From: CAMAUF01 sp046152925
GTDB taxonomy: Bacteria; Chloroflexota; Dehalococcoidia; Tepidiformales; Tepidiformaceae
Assembly (NCBI GenBank): GCA_046152925.1
Contig: JBJXFX010000025.1
Location: 1-33,763, forward strand
Direction: 5' to 3'
DNA length: 33,763 bases
Shown here piece after piece: positions 1 through 8,240 of the stretch (positions within the stretch are counted from its first letter, which is position 1; each line of letters starts with the position of its first letter). The notes under the pieces are model-generated. The model made no database searches and had not been told where the DNA came from. It saw nothing but the letters and a program-made list of their open reading frames with translations. A program made the translations under genes and the position numbers.

Positions 1-1558
1 CACTCACCCCGCCGACAGTCGTCGAGCTTGCGAGGCTCAGGTAGAGCGCCGAACCGGGCGGGGGTGGCGGGGGTGGCGGCGGCGGAGTGCTGCTGATCGT
101 GAGCGTCAGGCCGCTCGACGTCCCGCCTCCCGGCGTCGGGTTCGAAACGGTCACGGTTTTCGTCGTGGCGGTCGAAACATCCGACGAACTGATCGAGGCG
201 CGCAGGGTGGTGGTATTCACGAAGGTCGTCGTCCGCGAGGAGCCGTTGAGCCGCACGACCGAACTCGAAATGAAGCCGGAGCCCCGTACTTCGAGCGTGA
301 AGGCCGCCGAGCCAGCCAGGACGCTGGCGGGAGTCAGCGACGTGGCCACCGGGACCGGGTTGTCGGCCGGCGGCGGCGTCCCGCCCGCGGCCTCGATTGC
401 GGCCGCTGGCTGGACGAGGCCGAAGCCGAACGACGTGTCGCGGCCGGCCGTGCCCAGGTCCAGCGCCGTGCTCTGGAGCAGCGAGCGGACCTGGTTGTTC
501 GTCAGGTTCGGGAAGGCGCCGAACAGGAGGGCGGCGGAGCCCGAAGCGTGGGGCGTCGCCATGGAAGTCCCACTCATCGTCGCGTAGCCCGTCGCTGGGA
601 CGGTTGAATAGACGCTCGAACCAGGCGCAGCAAGCTCAACATCCGCGCAGAAGCTCGAAAAGCTCGACTTGGCGTCGATGCTCGTCGTCGAACCGACGGA
701 GACGACCGACGCGTAGAGCGCCGGATAGATGCAGGTGCTATTCCCGTTGTTCCCAGCGGCGGCGATGTTCAGCACGCCCGCGTTGTTCAACGTATTGAAC
801 GCCGCTTCTACGGAGCTGCCCAGCGACGTGTTCGCGCCGTAGCTGTTGCTCGTTACGCGGATCGGGTCGGACGGATTCGCGGTGTTGTAGTTCTGGATCC
901 ACTGCAAGGCCGCAAGGATGGACGCGCTGGAGCCCGAGCCGCTGTTCGCCAGCACTTTGAAGATGCAGAGTGTCACGCCAGGTGCCACACCTACGACGCC
1001 CGTGCCATTGCGCTTTCCCGCGATCGTCCCGGCGACGTGGGTGCCGTGGTTGTGACCATCGACGATCGTAGGTCCATTGTCGGAACTGCCGAAGCTGCAA
1101 CTCGGGTCATAGGCGAGGTCCGGGTGCCCGGTCGCAATCCCGGTGTCGAGGATGGCGACGCGGACGCCCGCGCCGGTCTTCCCGGCCGCGTGCAGCGGCC
1201 CAGCGCCGATCCGCTCAACGCCCCACGAGTCGCTCAGCTCGGATGCGATCGTGGTCGCATGCACTTCCACATCCGGCTCGACAAGCTTTACGGCTGGGAT
1301 GCGCCCGATGAGCGGCACGGCCCACGTCGGGACATCGGCAGCGACCGCGTTGACCATCGGGAATTCGCCCTTCACCTGGGCCGAAAGCCCCGAAAGCGCC
1401 TGGATTTCCGGCGCTCGAGGGGGCAGGTTGAACGAAATAATCACGCTCGACATCGCCGGGGCTTGCGCCTCGGAGGTGGCGGGCCCACCAAACGGCCCAA
1501 CGCCGAACGCCGCCACCAGCAGTGCGCCCGTCGCGAGCCCTAGGAGTTTTCGGAACAT
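1..1558 (-). CDS. Secreted S8 (subtilisin-like) serine protease, C-terminus cut by window edge
   Basis: This is an extracellular subtilase that hydrolyses peptide bonds; 519 residues are visible and the reading frame runs off the left edge. It starts at ATG 1558 behind an AAAGGGG-like ribosome site. The N-terminus is a signal peptide (about residues 1-33, MFRKLLGLATGALL..., ending AQA). The catalytic triad is readable: Asp138 in ILDTG, His171 in GHNHGTHVAG and Ser332 in GTSMATPHASG, with the oxyanion Asn in AAAGNNG. After the protease domain comes an IPT/TIG-like beta domain (about 395-490), then ten consecutive prolines (492-501), then the start of another domain (GSALYLSLASSTTVGGV). Residues 34-110 are probably an inhibitor-type propeptide. 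A TATACT hexamer on the minus strand at 1632-1637 may be its -10 box. The family call is certain; the substrate is unknown. Confidence 0.93.
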   Translation of the reverse strand, partial: MFRKLLGLATGALLVAAFGVGPFGGPATSEAQAPAMSSVIISFNLPPRAPEIQALSGLSAQVKGEFPMVNAVAADVPTWAVPLIGRIPAVKLVEPDVEVHATTIASELSDSWGVERIGAGPLHAAGKTGAGVRVAILDTGIATGHPDLAYDPSCSFGSSDNGPTIVDGHNHGTHVAGTIAGKRNGTGVVGVAPGVTLCIFKVLANSGSGSSASILAALQWIQNYNTANPSDPIRVTSNSYGANTSLGSSVEAAFNTLNNAGVLNIAAAGNNGNSTCIYPALYASVVSVGSTTSIDAKSSFSSFCADVELAAPGSSVYSTVPATGYATMSGTSMATPHASGSAALLFGAFPNLTNNQVRSLLQSTALDLGTAGRDTSFGFGLVQPAAAIEAAGGTPPPADNPVPVATSLTPASVLAGSAAFTLEVRGSGFISSSVVRLNGSSRTTTFVNTTTLRASISSSDVSTATTKTVTVSNPTPGGGTSSGLTLTISSTPPPPPPPPPPGSALYLSLASSTTVGGVS

Positions 1559-2020
1559 ACTGTTTGCCCCTTTCACGCTCTGATCGGCGGCCAAACGGGC
1601 CGCCGTAGGTGTGGGCGAGAAATCGTCGCGGAGTATACCACGGGCCCTGAGCCCGCTTGGTCAAGCCGGCAAAGGCCCAGCATCAGAGGTCGCGCCCAAC
1701 CTTCACTGTTCCCTAAATGTATCGTCGCAATCGACTCGCGACGCGAGGCCGAGGCGGTGCCAGTTACGTGACAAGGCCGACCTCGGGCGAGTTCCGGCGG
1801 TCGCGGCGGGTGCGGCGCGGCACGGCGGGCCCTCATCCCAGCGAAAGCATCCCTACTCCCGATCGCCGGGAGAAAGGTGATCCAGTTTCAGTCGAAAGCG
1901 GTTGCTCTATCGAAAGACATAAACTCCCCTCTCCCGCGAAGTCGGGACCAGGGGCCGGGGGTGAGGGCCGCGCGCGTCTCGTCGAACCATCGTCCAAGAA
2001 CTTGAGCCGCACCCGTCGCG
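1559..2020. other. Intergenic region between S8 protease and rplU
   Basis: About 460 bp without a convincing gene; open frames here lack family similarity and a ribosome site. It holds the presumed minus-strand promoter of the protease (TATACT, 1632-1637) and a dispersed palindromic element at 1924-1968. I see nothing else clear in it. Confidence 0.55.
1924..1968. repeat. REP-like dispersed palindromic element, copy 1
   Basis: The element begins CTCCCCTCTCCCG, turns through a short loop into CGGGA..AGGGG, and ends in a GGGGGTGAGGGC tail. A similar layout (CCTCTCCC palindrome followed by a GAGGTGAGGG tail) occurs at 23108-23145. Such elements are common in intergenic DNA of high-GC genomes. 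Copy number elsewhere in the genome cannot be judged here. Confidence 0.5.
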
Positions 2021-2050
2021 TTGACCCAGGCGCGCCGGGAATCCTAAACT
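2021..2050 (+). promoter_or_regulatory. Probable housekeeping promoter of rplU-rpmA-rpmE
   Basis: TTGACC (2021-2026) and TAAACT (2045-2050) are separated by 18 nt, close to a sigma-70-type consensus. The expected start site near 2057 leaves a leader of about 28 nt before the rplU ATG. That leader contains a direct repeat of GACTGTC separated by 4 nt. Confidence 0.6.
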
Positions 2051-2084
2051 GAAAGACTGTCCACGGACTGTCTGGAGTTTCGCA

Positions 2085-2396
2085 ATGGAAGCGATCATGC
2101 GCGCCGACGGCCGCCAACTGCGTGTCGTTGAGGGCCAAGAGATTGAACTGAGTAGGGTCGCCGGCAACCCCGGCGATTCGGTGAGCTTCGATGTGCTCAT
2201 GCTGCTTGACGGCCGCGCCGTCACCATCGGCACGCCGACGGTGCCCGGTGCATCCGTCACCGCGAAGATCACCCAACATGGGCAGAGCCCCAAGCTCCGC
2301 TTCATGAAGTACAAGAACAAGGTGCGCTACCGCCGCACCTTCGGCCACCGGCAGCCGGTCACGCGGCTCGTCGTCGAGAAGATCGCGACGGCCTAG
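2085..2396 (+). CDS. rplU: 50S ribosomal protein L21
   Basis: Large-subunit ribosomal protein that binds 23S rRNA. The 103-residue length matches the family, and the C-terminal signature KYKNKVRYRRTFGHRQPVTR is typical. The N-terminus MEAIMRADGRQLRVVEGQ corresponds to the usual MYAIIKTGGKQYRVxEG. The start at ATG 2085 has a weak GGAG about ten nt upstream. It is the first gene of the rplU-rpmA-rpmE block; rpmA follows after 20 nt. Expression is probably driven by the promoter at 2021-2050. Confidence 0.97.
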   Translation: MEAIMRADGRQLRVVEGQEIELSRVAGNPGDSVSFDVLMLLDGRAVTIGTPTVPGASVTAKITQHGQSPKLRFMKYKNKVRYRRTFGHRQPVTRLVVEKIATA

Positions 2397-2416
2397 GCCG
2401 CGCGGGGGAGGGTGAG

Positions 2417-2683
2417 ATGGCGCACAAGAAAGGCGTCTCCAGTTCCAAGAACGGCCGCGATTCGGCCGGGCAGCGCCTTGGCGTCAAACACTACGACGGC
2501 GAGGAAGTGAAGCCCGGCTCGATCATCATCCGGCAGCGGGGCACCCGGTTCCACCCGGGCAACAACGTCGGCCTCGGCCGCGACTACACGATTTTTGCGC
2601 TCATCGACGGCCAGGTGAAGTTTGAACCCTTCGCCAAGGGCCGCCGCAAGAAGGTCAGCGTCTACGCTGCCGCGGAGGCTTAA
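2417..2683 (+). CDS. rpmA: 50S ribosomal protein L27
   Basis: Large-subunit protein whose N-terminus reaches towards the peptidyl-transferase centre. The 88-residue sequence begins MAHKKGVSSSKNGRDSAGQRLGVK and carries the conserved GSIIIRQRGTRFHPGNNVG segment. There is no Firmicutes-type cleavable N-terminal extension, so the mature N-terminus follows the start directly. The start at ATG 2417 sits behind a strong GGGAGGGTGAG. The gene is co-directional with rplU (20 nt gap) and rpmE (6 nt gap). Confidence 0.97.
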   Translation: MAHKKGVSSSKNGRDSAGQRLGVKHYDGEEVKPGSIIIRQRGTRFHPGNNVGLGRDYTIFALIDGQVKFEPFAKGRRKKVSVYAAAEA

Positions 2684-2689
2684 CCAGGC

Positions 2690-2896
2690 ATGAAGGCCAG
2701 CATCCACCCCAAGTACGAAGAGTCGACGATCGTCTGCGCCTGCGGGAGCCGCGTCATCACGCGCTCGACCAAGAAGCAGGTCCACCTCGACGTCTGCTCC
2801 TCCTGCCACCCGTTCTTCACGGGCGAGCAGCGCATCGTCGATACCGCCGGCCGCGTCGAGCGGTTCAACCGCCGCTACCAGCGGCCGGGCCTCTAA
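2690..2896 (+). CDS. rpmE: 50S ribosomal protein L31, zinc-binding form
   Basis: Large-subunit protein bridging the subunits. It is 68 residues long. Four cysteines, C16, C18, C36 and C39, form the zinc ribbon of the C+ type of L31, and the motif HPFFTGEQRIVDTAGRVERFNRRY is diagnostic. Its start codon lies 6 nt after the rpmA stop, and its ribosome site (GGAGG) lies inside the end of rpmA, so the two are translationally linked. A strong terminator follows at 2918-2943. Presence of the C+ form only says that a zinc-containing L31 is encoded; a zinc-free paralogue may exist elsewhere. Confidence 0.97.
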   Translation: MKASIHPKYEESTIVCACGSRVITRSTKKQVHLDVCSSCHPFFTGEQRIVDTAGRVERFNRRYQRPGL

Positions 2897-2917
2897 CCGG
2901 CGCCGAACAGAGACACG

Positions 2918-2943
2918 AAAAGGGGCGCATTGGCGCCCCTTTT
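2918..2943 (+). terminator. Rho-independent terminator after rpmE
   Basis: Perfect 11-bp stem (AAAAGGGGCGC, 2918-2928, with GCGCCCCTTTT, 2933-2943), four-base loop, ending in a T run. It lies 21 nt after rpmE and 18 nt before the next start codon, so the DUF1385 gene must be expressed by read-through or from its own promoter. Confidence 0.88.
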
Positions 2944-2961
2944 CATTGGAAACGGACACAC

Positions 2962-3891
2962 ATGGGCGGCACACCGGACAAGCTCGAGCGGATCTACTAC
3001 GGCGGCCAGGCCGTCATGGAAGGCGTCATGATCCGTGGGCCGCGCCACATGGCCGTCGCCGTCCGCCACCCCAAAGGCCACATCGTCCGCCACTCGGAAG
3101 AGCTCCGGGGCGTCTACACCGGCAAGACGCGCAAGATCCCGCTCGTCCGCGGCGGCATCGTCCTTTGGGAAACCCTCGCGCTTGGCATGCGTGCCCTCTC
3201 GTTCTCCTCGAAGATCGCCTTCGAAGAAGAGGACGAAAAAGGCGAGACCGGCAAGTTCCCCGAAGGCGCCTTCTGGGGAAGCATGGCCGTCGCGATGGTC
3301 TTCGTCGCCGCCGTCTTCTTCGTCGCGCCGATCTTCCTCTCGAACTTGCTCGAATCCTGGGACTGGAGCCGCGCCGCAATCGTCGCGGTGGAAGGCGTCA
3401 TCCGCCTCGCCTTCTTCGTCCTCTATATCTGGCTGATCGGCCGGATGCGCGAAATCCGGCGCGTGTTCCAGTATCACGGCGCCGAACACATGACGATCCA
3501 CGCGTACGAAGCCGGGCGCCCCCTTACCCCTGAGGAAGTCCGCCGCTTCCCCAAAGAACACCAGCGCTGCGGCACGAGCTTCCTCCTCGTCGTCATCGTG
3601 ATCGCCTTCATCACCTTTTTCCTCTTTGACGTACTGGTCGACCAAGGCCTTATCGTGCGCGTCATCTCGCGCATCGTGCTTATCCCGCTGGTGGCCGGCG
3701 TGAGCTACGAAATCCTCCGCTTTGGCGCTCGCTTCAACGACCGCGCGTTCGTCCAGGCGATGTTTAAGCCGAACATCGCGCTCCAAGGACTCACCACGAA
3801 AGTCCCGGAAGACGACCAGATCGAGGTTGCTATCGCGTCCTTCAACGCGGTGCTCGAACGGGCCGCGAAGGATGACCCAAGCGTCGCGTAG
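2962..3891 (+). CDS. DUF1385 membrane protein (YqhQ family)
   Basis: Integral membrane protein of 309 residues belonging to DUF1385, the family of Bacillus YqhQ. Its biochemical function is not established. The family signatures are present: YGGQAVMEGV (13-22), YHGAEHMT (171-178) and an RCGTSFL segment (202-208). The conserved His, Glu and Cys residues hint at metal binding, which is inference. Four hydrophobic segments lie near 104-127, 139-161, 205-226 and 234-254. In many Gram-positive and Chloroflexota genomes this gene sits next to rpmE, as here, commonly with prfA after it; prfA is not in this window. The start at ATG 2962 has no strong Shine-Dalgarno. Confidence 0.9.
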   Translation: MGGTPDKLERIYYGGQAVMEGVMIRGPRHMAVAVRHPKGHIVRHSEELRGVYTGKTRKIPLVRGGIVLWETLALGMRALSFSSKIAFEEEDEKGETGKFPEGAFWGSMAVAMVFVAAVFFVAPIFLSNLLESWDWSRAAIVAVEGVIRLAFFVLYIWLIGRMREIRRVFQYHGAEHMTIHAYEAGRPLTPEEVRRFPKEHQRCGTSFLLVVIVIAFITFFLFDVLVDQGLIVRVISRIVLIPLVAGVSYEILRFGARFNDRAFVQAMFKPNIALQGLTTKVPEDDQIEVAIASFNAVLERAAKDDPSVA

Positions 3892-3947
3892 TCCGCGGGG
3901 CCCACGCTGGGTACCATGCGCCGACCCTTCGCGTTGGAGCAGCCCGC

Positions 3948-5051
3948 ATGAAGTCCAAAGCCGCCGTCCTCTACGACATCCACGAGCCCCTTCGAGTGGT
4001 CAGCCTCGACATGGACGACCCGAAGTCCGGCGAGGTGCGCGTCAAAATCGGCGCCGCCGGCATCTGCCTGAGCGACCACCACCTCATGGAGGGGACCGGT
4101 ACAACGCTGCGGCCCGTCGTGCTTGGCCACGAAGGCTCGGGCACGGTCGAGGAAGTCGGCCCCGGCGTCACCGCCGTCAAGCCCGGCGACCGCTGCATCC
4201 TCTCGTTTGTCTCGAACTGCGGGCACTGCTCCACCTGCCGCTCGGGCTCGCCCCAGCTCTGTCTCACCAATCGTGCGACCGGCGGCCGCCAATTCGACGG
4301 CACCACCCGGCTGACCGACGGCGAGGGCCAATCCGTCTTCCAGCTTTCCAAGATCGGGGTCTTTTCGGAACGCTCCGTCGTCCCAGCCCAGGCGTGCTAT
4401 CCCGTCGCGGGCGATGTCCCGCTGGAGGTCCTCGGGCTCATCGGCTGCTGCGTGACGACCGGCGTCGGCGCGGTGATTAACAACCCCTTCATGAAGCCCG
4501 GCGCAACCGTAGCCGTCTTTGGCGTGGGCGGTGTCGGCACGAACGTCGTCCAGGGCGCGCGCCTGATGAACGCCGCCAAAGTCATCGCTGTCGACCTCAA
4601 GCAGGAGAAGCTCGACTTCGTGAAGCGCTTCGGCGCGACCGACCTCGTCAATGCGAGCGAGGTCGACCCCGTCCAGGCCGTGCGTGAGCTCAGCGGCGGC
4701 GGCGTAGACTTCGCTTTTGAAGTCTTCGGCAGCGGGACGACCGTCTCCCAGTGCGTGGACGTCCTCCGTCCGAACGGCGTCGCCGTCGTTGTCGGGCTCG
4801 CGCCAGAACTCGACCGCTCGTCCATAGAAGTGACCACCCTCGTCCGCAACCAGAAGGTCCTGATGGGGTCCTACTACGGCTCGGCGAGTCCGCACGAGAC
4901 ATTCGCCCGCATCCTCGATTTCTACCAGCGCGGCCTGTTGGACGTTCAAGGGCAGATCACACGGCGCTACCCGCTGGAAGCGATCAACGAAGCGTACGAC
5001 GACCTGATCGCGGGCAAGCCCGGGCGCGGCGTGCTCATCCCCAACGGCTAA
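3948..5051 (+). CDS. Zinc-dependent alcohol dehydrogenase (MDR superfamily)
   Basis: Likely oxidises an alcohol or reduces an aldehyde with NAD(H). The 367-residue protein has a GroES-like N-domain with catalytic zinc ligands C40 and H61-E62 and a cysteine pair C168/C169, plus a structural-zinc loop C92, C95, C98, C106. The Rossmann domain carries GVGGVG (193-198), and Asp217 at the end of the second strand suggests NAD rather than NADP. It resembles class III and mycobacterial-type long-chain alcohol dehydrogenases. GGAG precedes ATG 3948. It stands 56 nt after DUF1385 and about 170 nt before the molybdenum operon, so it may be monocistronic. The substrate is unknown. Confidence 0.92.
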   Translation: MKSKAAVLYDIHEPLRVVSLDMDDPKSGEVRVKIGAAGICLSDHHLMEGTGTTLRPVVLGHEGSGTVEEVGPGVTAVKPGDRCILSFVSNCGHCSTCRSGSPQLCLTNRATGGRQFDGTTRLTDGEGQSVFQLSKIGVFSERSVVPAQACYPVAGDVPLEVLGLIGCCVTTGVGAVINNPFMKPGATVAVFGVGGVGTNVVQGARLMNAAKVIAVDLKQEKLDFVKRFGATDLVNASEVDPVQAVRELSGGGVDFAFEVFGSGTTVSQCVDVLRPNGVAVVVGLAPELDRSSIEVTTLVRNQKVLMGSYYGSASPHETFARILDFYQRGLLDVQGQITRRYPLEAINEAYDDLIAGKPGRGVLIPNG

Positions 5052-5115
5052 CGCGGCCACGCGGGCCCCAGACTCGGGGGCGTTCGCCCGAGCGCGCCTA
5101 GGCCCAGTGCTGGGG

Positions 5116-5121
5116 TAGAAT
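5116..5121 (+). promoter_or_regulatory. Possible -10 box of the molybdenum enzyme operon
   Basis: TAGAAT lies about 100 nt upstream of the ATG at 5221 in an otherwise very GC-rich gap. No convincing -35 is visible at the right distance, so the call is tentative. Confidence 0.3.
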
Positions 5122-5220
5122 GCGGCCGTTACGTGCGGGGCGCGTCCCAATTTCGAGACGGCACCCCGGCGTGTGGCCCGGCAGCACAGTCTGGCCGGTC
5201 GCGGACTCGGAGGTTGGACG

Positions 5221-7578
5221 ATGGCAGTCGATCAGTTGCTCGAAGCTCGCTCCCAGGTTGCAGGCGGCACGACCGTCGTGCAGACCGCTTGCCCCATGAT
5301 CGGCGCCTGCCTTGGCGGCAGCTGCCCCGTGTATGCCCACGTGAAAGATGGCAAGGTCGTGAAGTTCGAGCCGGTGATGGCTGGCCACTTCTGTGCGAAG
5401 GGCGCCGTCTGGCCGGAGCGCATCCACAGCCCCGACCGCCTCCTCTACCCCCTGAAGCGCACCGGCGAGCGCGGCTCGGGCAAGTTCCAGCGCATCTCGT
5501 GGGACCAAGCCCTGACCGAGATCGCGGACCGCCTCAAGACCGTCCGCGACACCCACGGCCATCAGTCGATCGCCATGTACGACCGCGGCGGCGTCGCTGG
5601 CGTCCGCTTCGGCCAACTCCTCGGGGCGACAAAGATCAGCTTCATCGGCGCCCACGGCGATAGCCCGGTCGGCGCCGCCCGCGCGACTGGCTGGCGCAAC
5701 TGGACCGACCCGACGGGGACACCCGGCGCCCAGCAAGCCCCCGGCGGCCACGCGATGGAAGACCTTTCGATGAACTCGAACCTGGTCATCTTCTGGGCCG
5801 CGAACACCGCCGAAACCGAACAACTCCAGATGCGCCACTTCATCAAGGCGCAGGAGCGCGGCGCCAAGCTCATCACCATCGACCCCCTCTTCACCACCAC
5901 TGCCGCGATGTCCGACCAATGGGTGCCCGTCAAGGTCGGCACCGACGCGGCGCTCGCGCTTGCCATGATCGCGATCATCCACCTCGCTGAGCTCACCGAT
6001 GTCGACTACATGCGTCAGCACACGAACGGCCCGTTCCTTGTGCGCGACGACAACGGCCAGATCCTCCGCGAATCCGACGTCGTCGACGGCGGCGACCCCG
6101 AGGCGTTCATGGTCTGGGACGAGCAAACCCGCCAGCCGCGCCGCGCCAACGACCCGGACGTCCGTCCAGCGCTGATGGGCCCACACGCGGCGAAGGGCAT
6201 CCCCTGCACGACCGCCTACCAGCTCCTGATCGACGAGGCCTTGCCCTACACGCCGGAACACGCCGCCGAGATCACCGGCCTCCCGGCCGACGTCATCCGC
6301 CAGCTCGCGATGGAGTACGCCACCGCCGAGCCCGCGGCGATTAAGAAGGGCTGGGGCATCGGCCGCACGTTCCACGCCCACCACGTCGAGCGCCTGATGA
6401 TGACCCTCGCCGCGATGACCGGGAACATCGGCAAGCCCGGCGGCGGCGTCAGCGCCATCTCCTCGTTCCAGGCGCCACCGCTCAACCCCAATGCAGCCCC
6501 GAAAGCGACCAAGCCGGTCCCGCAGAAGACGATCGACGGCCTCAGCTTCCTGAAGGCGGCGGCCGGCGAAGACCTCCCTGGCGTCGGCCCCTTCCCGATT
6601 AAAGCGCTGCTGATGGGCGGCATGAACTGGGTCAATCAGTGGCCGGGCGCCGCCAAGACACTCCAGGACGTGCTCCCCAAGATCGACCTGATCGTCGTCA
6701 ACGAGTTGATCATGGCCGACTCTGCCCAATACGCGGATTATGTCCTGCCGGTCGTGACGCCCTACGAGAAGGAGGGCGTCTGCATGCCGGGCTACTACGG
6801 CAACCTCATCCAATACATGCCCAAGGTCATCGAGCCCGTCGGCGAATCGAGGTCGGACTTCGAAGTCTTCCGCCAGCTCGGGCTCAAGATGGGCTGGACC
6901 GACGATTTCAAGGACCTCGACGAGGCGACCCTCCTCCCGAAGATGTGGGAAACCGTCCCGGGCGTCACCTGGGAGCGGATCAAGGAAGAGAAGGCCTTCG
7001 TCTGGGAAGGCTTCAACCCCGGCGCCACGCCTGAGCGCCCCCACGTCGAGTTCGCCGAATCCAAGTTCCGCACGCCATCGGGGCGGCTCGAGTTCTACGC
7101 CGAAGAGTGCGCCGCCCTCAACGACGCGCTCCCGACCTACAAAGCGCGCCCCCGGAAGGACTACGACCCGCCCGGCGAGACACTTCCGCTCAGCCTCGTC
7201 AGCTACCACTCGAAGTTCCATCCCAACGGCGCGCTGAACGAGGTCGCCACCTTCCGCGACCTCCTGCCCGACCCGTACGTCTGCGTGAACCCGATCGACG
7301 CCGATCCCCGCGGGATCCGGACCTCGAACGTCGTCGAGATCTACAACGGGCTCGGGCACGTCCGGCTCCGCGCCCGGATCAGCGAGGGGACGCGGCCCGG
7401 GACGATCTCCGTCATGCAAGGCTGGCGGCGCAGTTCGTTCATCCACGGCGCGATGCAGGAGTTGCTCAGCGGCGACGTCACGAATCCCGCCCACGTGGCG
7501 ATGAACACGCTCACCGGCGCCGACCCCAACGCCGCCCTTCACGATGTCTGGGTGGACCTGCGCAAGGTGGAAGCCTGA
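5221..7578 (+). CDS. Molybdopterin-dependent oxidoreductase, catalytic subunit (DMSO reductase superfamily)
   Basis: Large subunit (785 residues) of a bis-MGD molybdenum or tungsten enzyme. Four cysteines for an N-terminal [4Fe-4S] cluster are visible (C24, C30, C35, C58), but the spacing CX5CX4CX22C is looser than the usual CX2-3CX3CX22-30C. Further on are the molybdopterin-binding segments (IFWAANTAET, ITIDPLFTTTAAMSDQWVPVKVGTDAALALAM) and a C-terminal MGD-binding domain from about residue 650. No twin-arginine signal is present, so the enzyme is probably cytoplasmic. No Cys stands at the likely metal-ligand position; the segment reads GAHGDSPVG, making Ser or Asp the candidate ligand. GGAGG 7 nt upstream supports ATG 5221 over an in-frame GTG at 5173. 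The ferredoxin subunit overlaps its stop codon. Substrate is unknown. Confidence 0.9.
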   Translation: MAVDQLLEARSQVAGGTTVVQTACPMIGACLGGSCPVYAHVKDGKVVKFEPVMAGHFCAKGAVWPERIHSPDRLLYPLKRTGERGSGKFQRISWDQALTEIADRLKTVRDTHGHQSIAMYDRGGVAGVRFGQLLGATKISFIGAHGDSPVGAARATGWRNWTDPTGTPGAQQAPGGHAMEDLSMNSNLVIFWAANTAETEQLQMRHFIKAQERGAKLITIDPLFTTTAAMSDQWVPVKVGTDAALALAMIAIIHLAELTDVDYMRQHTNGPFLVRDDNGQILRESDVVDGGDPEAFMVWDEQTRQPRRANDPDVRPALMGPHAAKGIPCTTAYQLLIDEALPYTPEHAAEITGLPADVIRQLAMEYATAEPAAIKKGWGIGRTFHAHHVERLMMTLAAMTGNIGKPGGGVSAISSFQAPPLNPNAAPKATKPVPQKTIDGLSFLKAAAGEDLPGVGPFPIKALLMGGMNWVNQWPGAAKTLQDVLPKIDLIVVNELIMADSAQYADYVLPVVTPYEKEGVCMPGYYGNLIQYMPKVIEPVGESRSDFEVFRQLGLKMGWTDDFKDLDEATLLPKMWETVPGVTWERIKEEKAFVWEGFNPGATPERPHVEFAESKFRTPSGRLEFYAEECAALNDALPTYKARPRKDYDPPGETLPLSLVSYHSKFHPNGALNEVATFRDLLPDPYVCVNPIDADPRGIRTSNVVEIYNGLGHVRLRARISEGTRPGTISVMQGWRRSSFIHGAMQELLSGDVTNPAHVAMNTLTGADPNAALHDVWVDLRKVEA

Positions 7579-8237
7579 TGGAATCGGCCAACGGCAAACG
7601 CGTCCAGCTCGGCCTCCTCTTGGACCTCGACCGGTGCATCGGCTGCCACGCCTGCACGGTCGTTTGCCAGGACGAGCACAACGACCCCCGCGAGGTAAAG
7701 CGGCTCAAGGTGCCCACGATCGGCTCCGGCCACCACGACATCCCGGCGGGCATTTACCCGAACGTCTGGATGTACTTCCAGCCACGGATGTGCCAGCACT
7801 GCACCGAGGCCCCCTGCATCACGTCCTGCCCCTACGACGCACTCGAGAAGCTGGAAAACGGCATCGTCTCGGTGATCGACGCCAACTGCACGGGCTGCAT
7901 GCTCTGCGTCCCGGCGTGCCCCTACGGCGTCATCGCCGTGAACGAAGCCGAGCGGCTCGTCGCGATTTGTGACCTCTGTTCCGACCGGCTGGCGGTGAAC
8001 CTTAAGCCCGCCTGCGTCGGCGCTTGCCCAGCCGACGCGATCTTCTTCGGGGACATCCTCGACGAGGACTCGGACATCAACCGGCAGCGCCGCGCCGTCC
8101 CCAAGCCCGCCTACGCCCTCGCAGGTGGCGGCGATTCGGGCGACGTGCCATCCACCTTCTACCAGTACCGCAAACCCAAGCGGCCCGAGGACGAAACCAT
8201 CGTCCCACTCGTCCGCGGAACAACCGGAAAGGACTAG
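7578..8237 (+). CDS. 4Fe-4S ferredoxin subunit of the molybdenum enzyme (DmsB/PhsB/NrfC type)
   Basis: Electron-transfer subunit of 219 residues. Four cysteine clusters typical of DmsB-like proteins are visible: CIGCHACTVVC (C20, C23, C26, C30), CQHCTEAPCITSCP, CTGCMLCVPACP and CDLC...CVGACP. They would hold four iron-sulfur clusters relaying electrons to or from the molybdopterin subunit. The start codon overlaps the upstream stop (TGATG), so the two are translated together. No membrane anchor subunit (NrfD, DmsC or PsrC type) follows; instead a SnoaL-like gene begins 3 nt after its stop. There is no export signal, consistent with a soluble cytoplasmic AB enzyme. Confidence 0.93.
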   Translation: MESANGKRVQLGLLLDLDRCIGCHACTVVCQDEHNDPREVKRLKVPTIGSGHHDIPAGIYPNVWMYFQPRMCQHCTEAPCITSCPYDALEKLENGIVSVIDANCTGCMLCVPACPYGVIAVNEAERLVAICDLCSDRLAVNLKPACVGACPADAIFFGDILDEDSDINRQRRAVPKPAYALAGGGDSGDVPSTFYQYRKPKRPEDETIVPLVRGTTGKD

Positions 8238-8240
8238 GCG

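Noticed and set aside
1623..1664. TTGACC as -35 for the S8 protease promoter
   Set aside because: On the minus strand it is 21 nt from the TATACT box, too far for a standard promoter.
5070..5095. Possible terminator after the alcohol dehydrogenase gene
   Set aside because: The GC-rich stem is imperfect and has no T tract; too weak to annotate.
3705..5150. 481-codon open frame antisense to DUF1385 and the alcohol dehydrogenase
   Set aside because: It spans two well-supported plus-strand genes and has no motif.
5098..7542. 814-codon open frame antisense to the molybdenum subunit
   Set aside because: The plus strand has clear cofactor motifs and a ribosome site; the antisense product is Arg/Val/Asp/Gly-biased and matches nothing.
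7107..7577. Upstream extension of the ferredoxin subunit in frame
   Set aside because: The extension overlaps the molybdopterin subunit and is Arg/Pro-rich; ATG 7578 overlapping the stop codon is the natural start.
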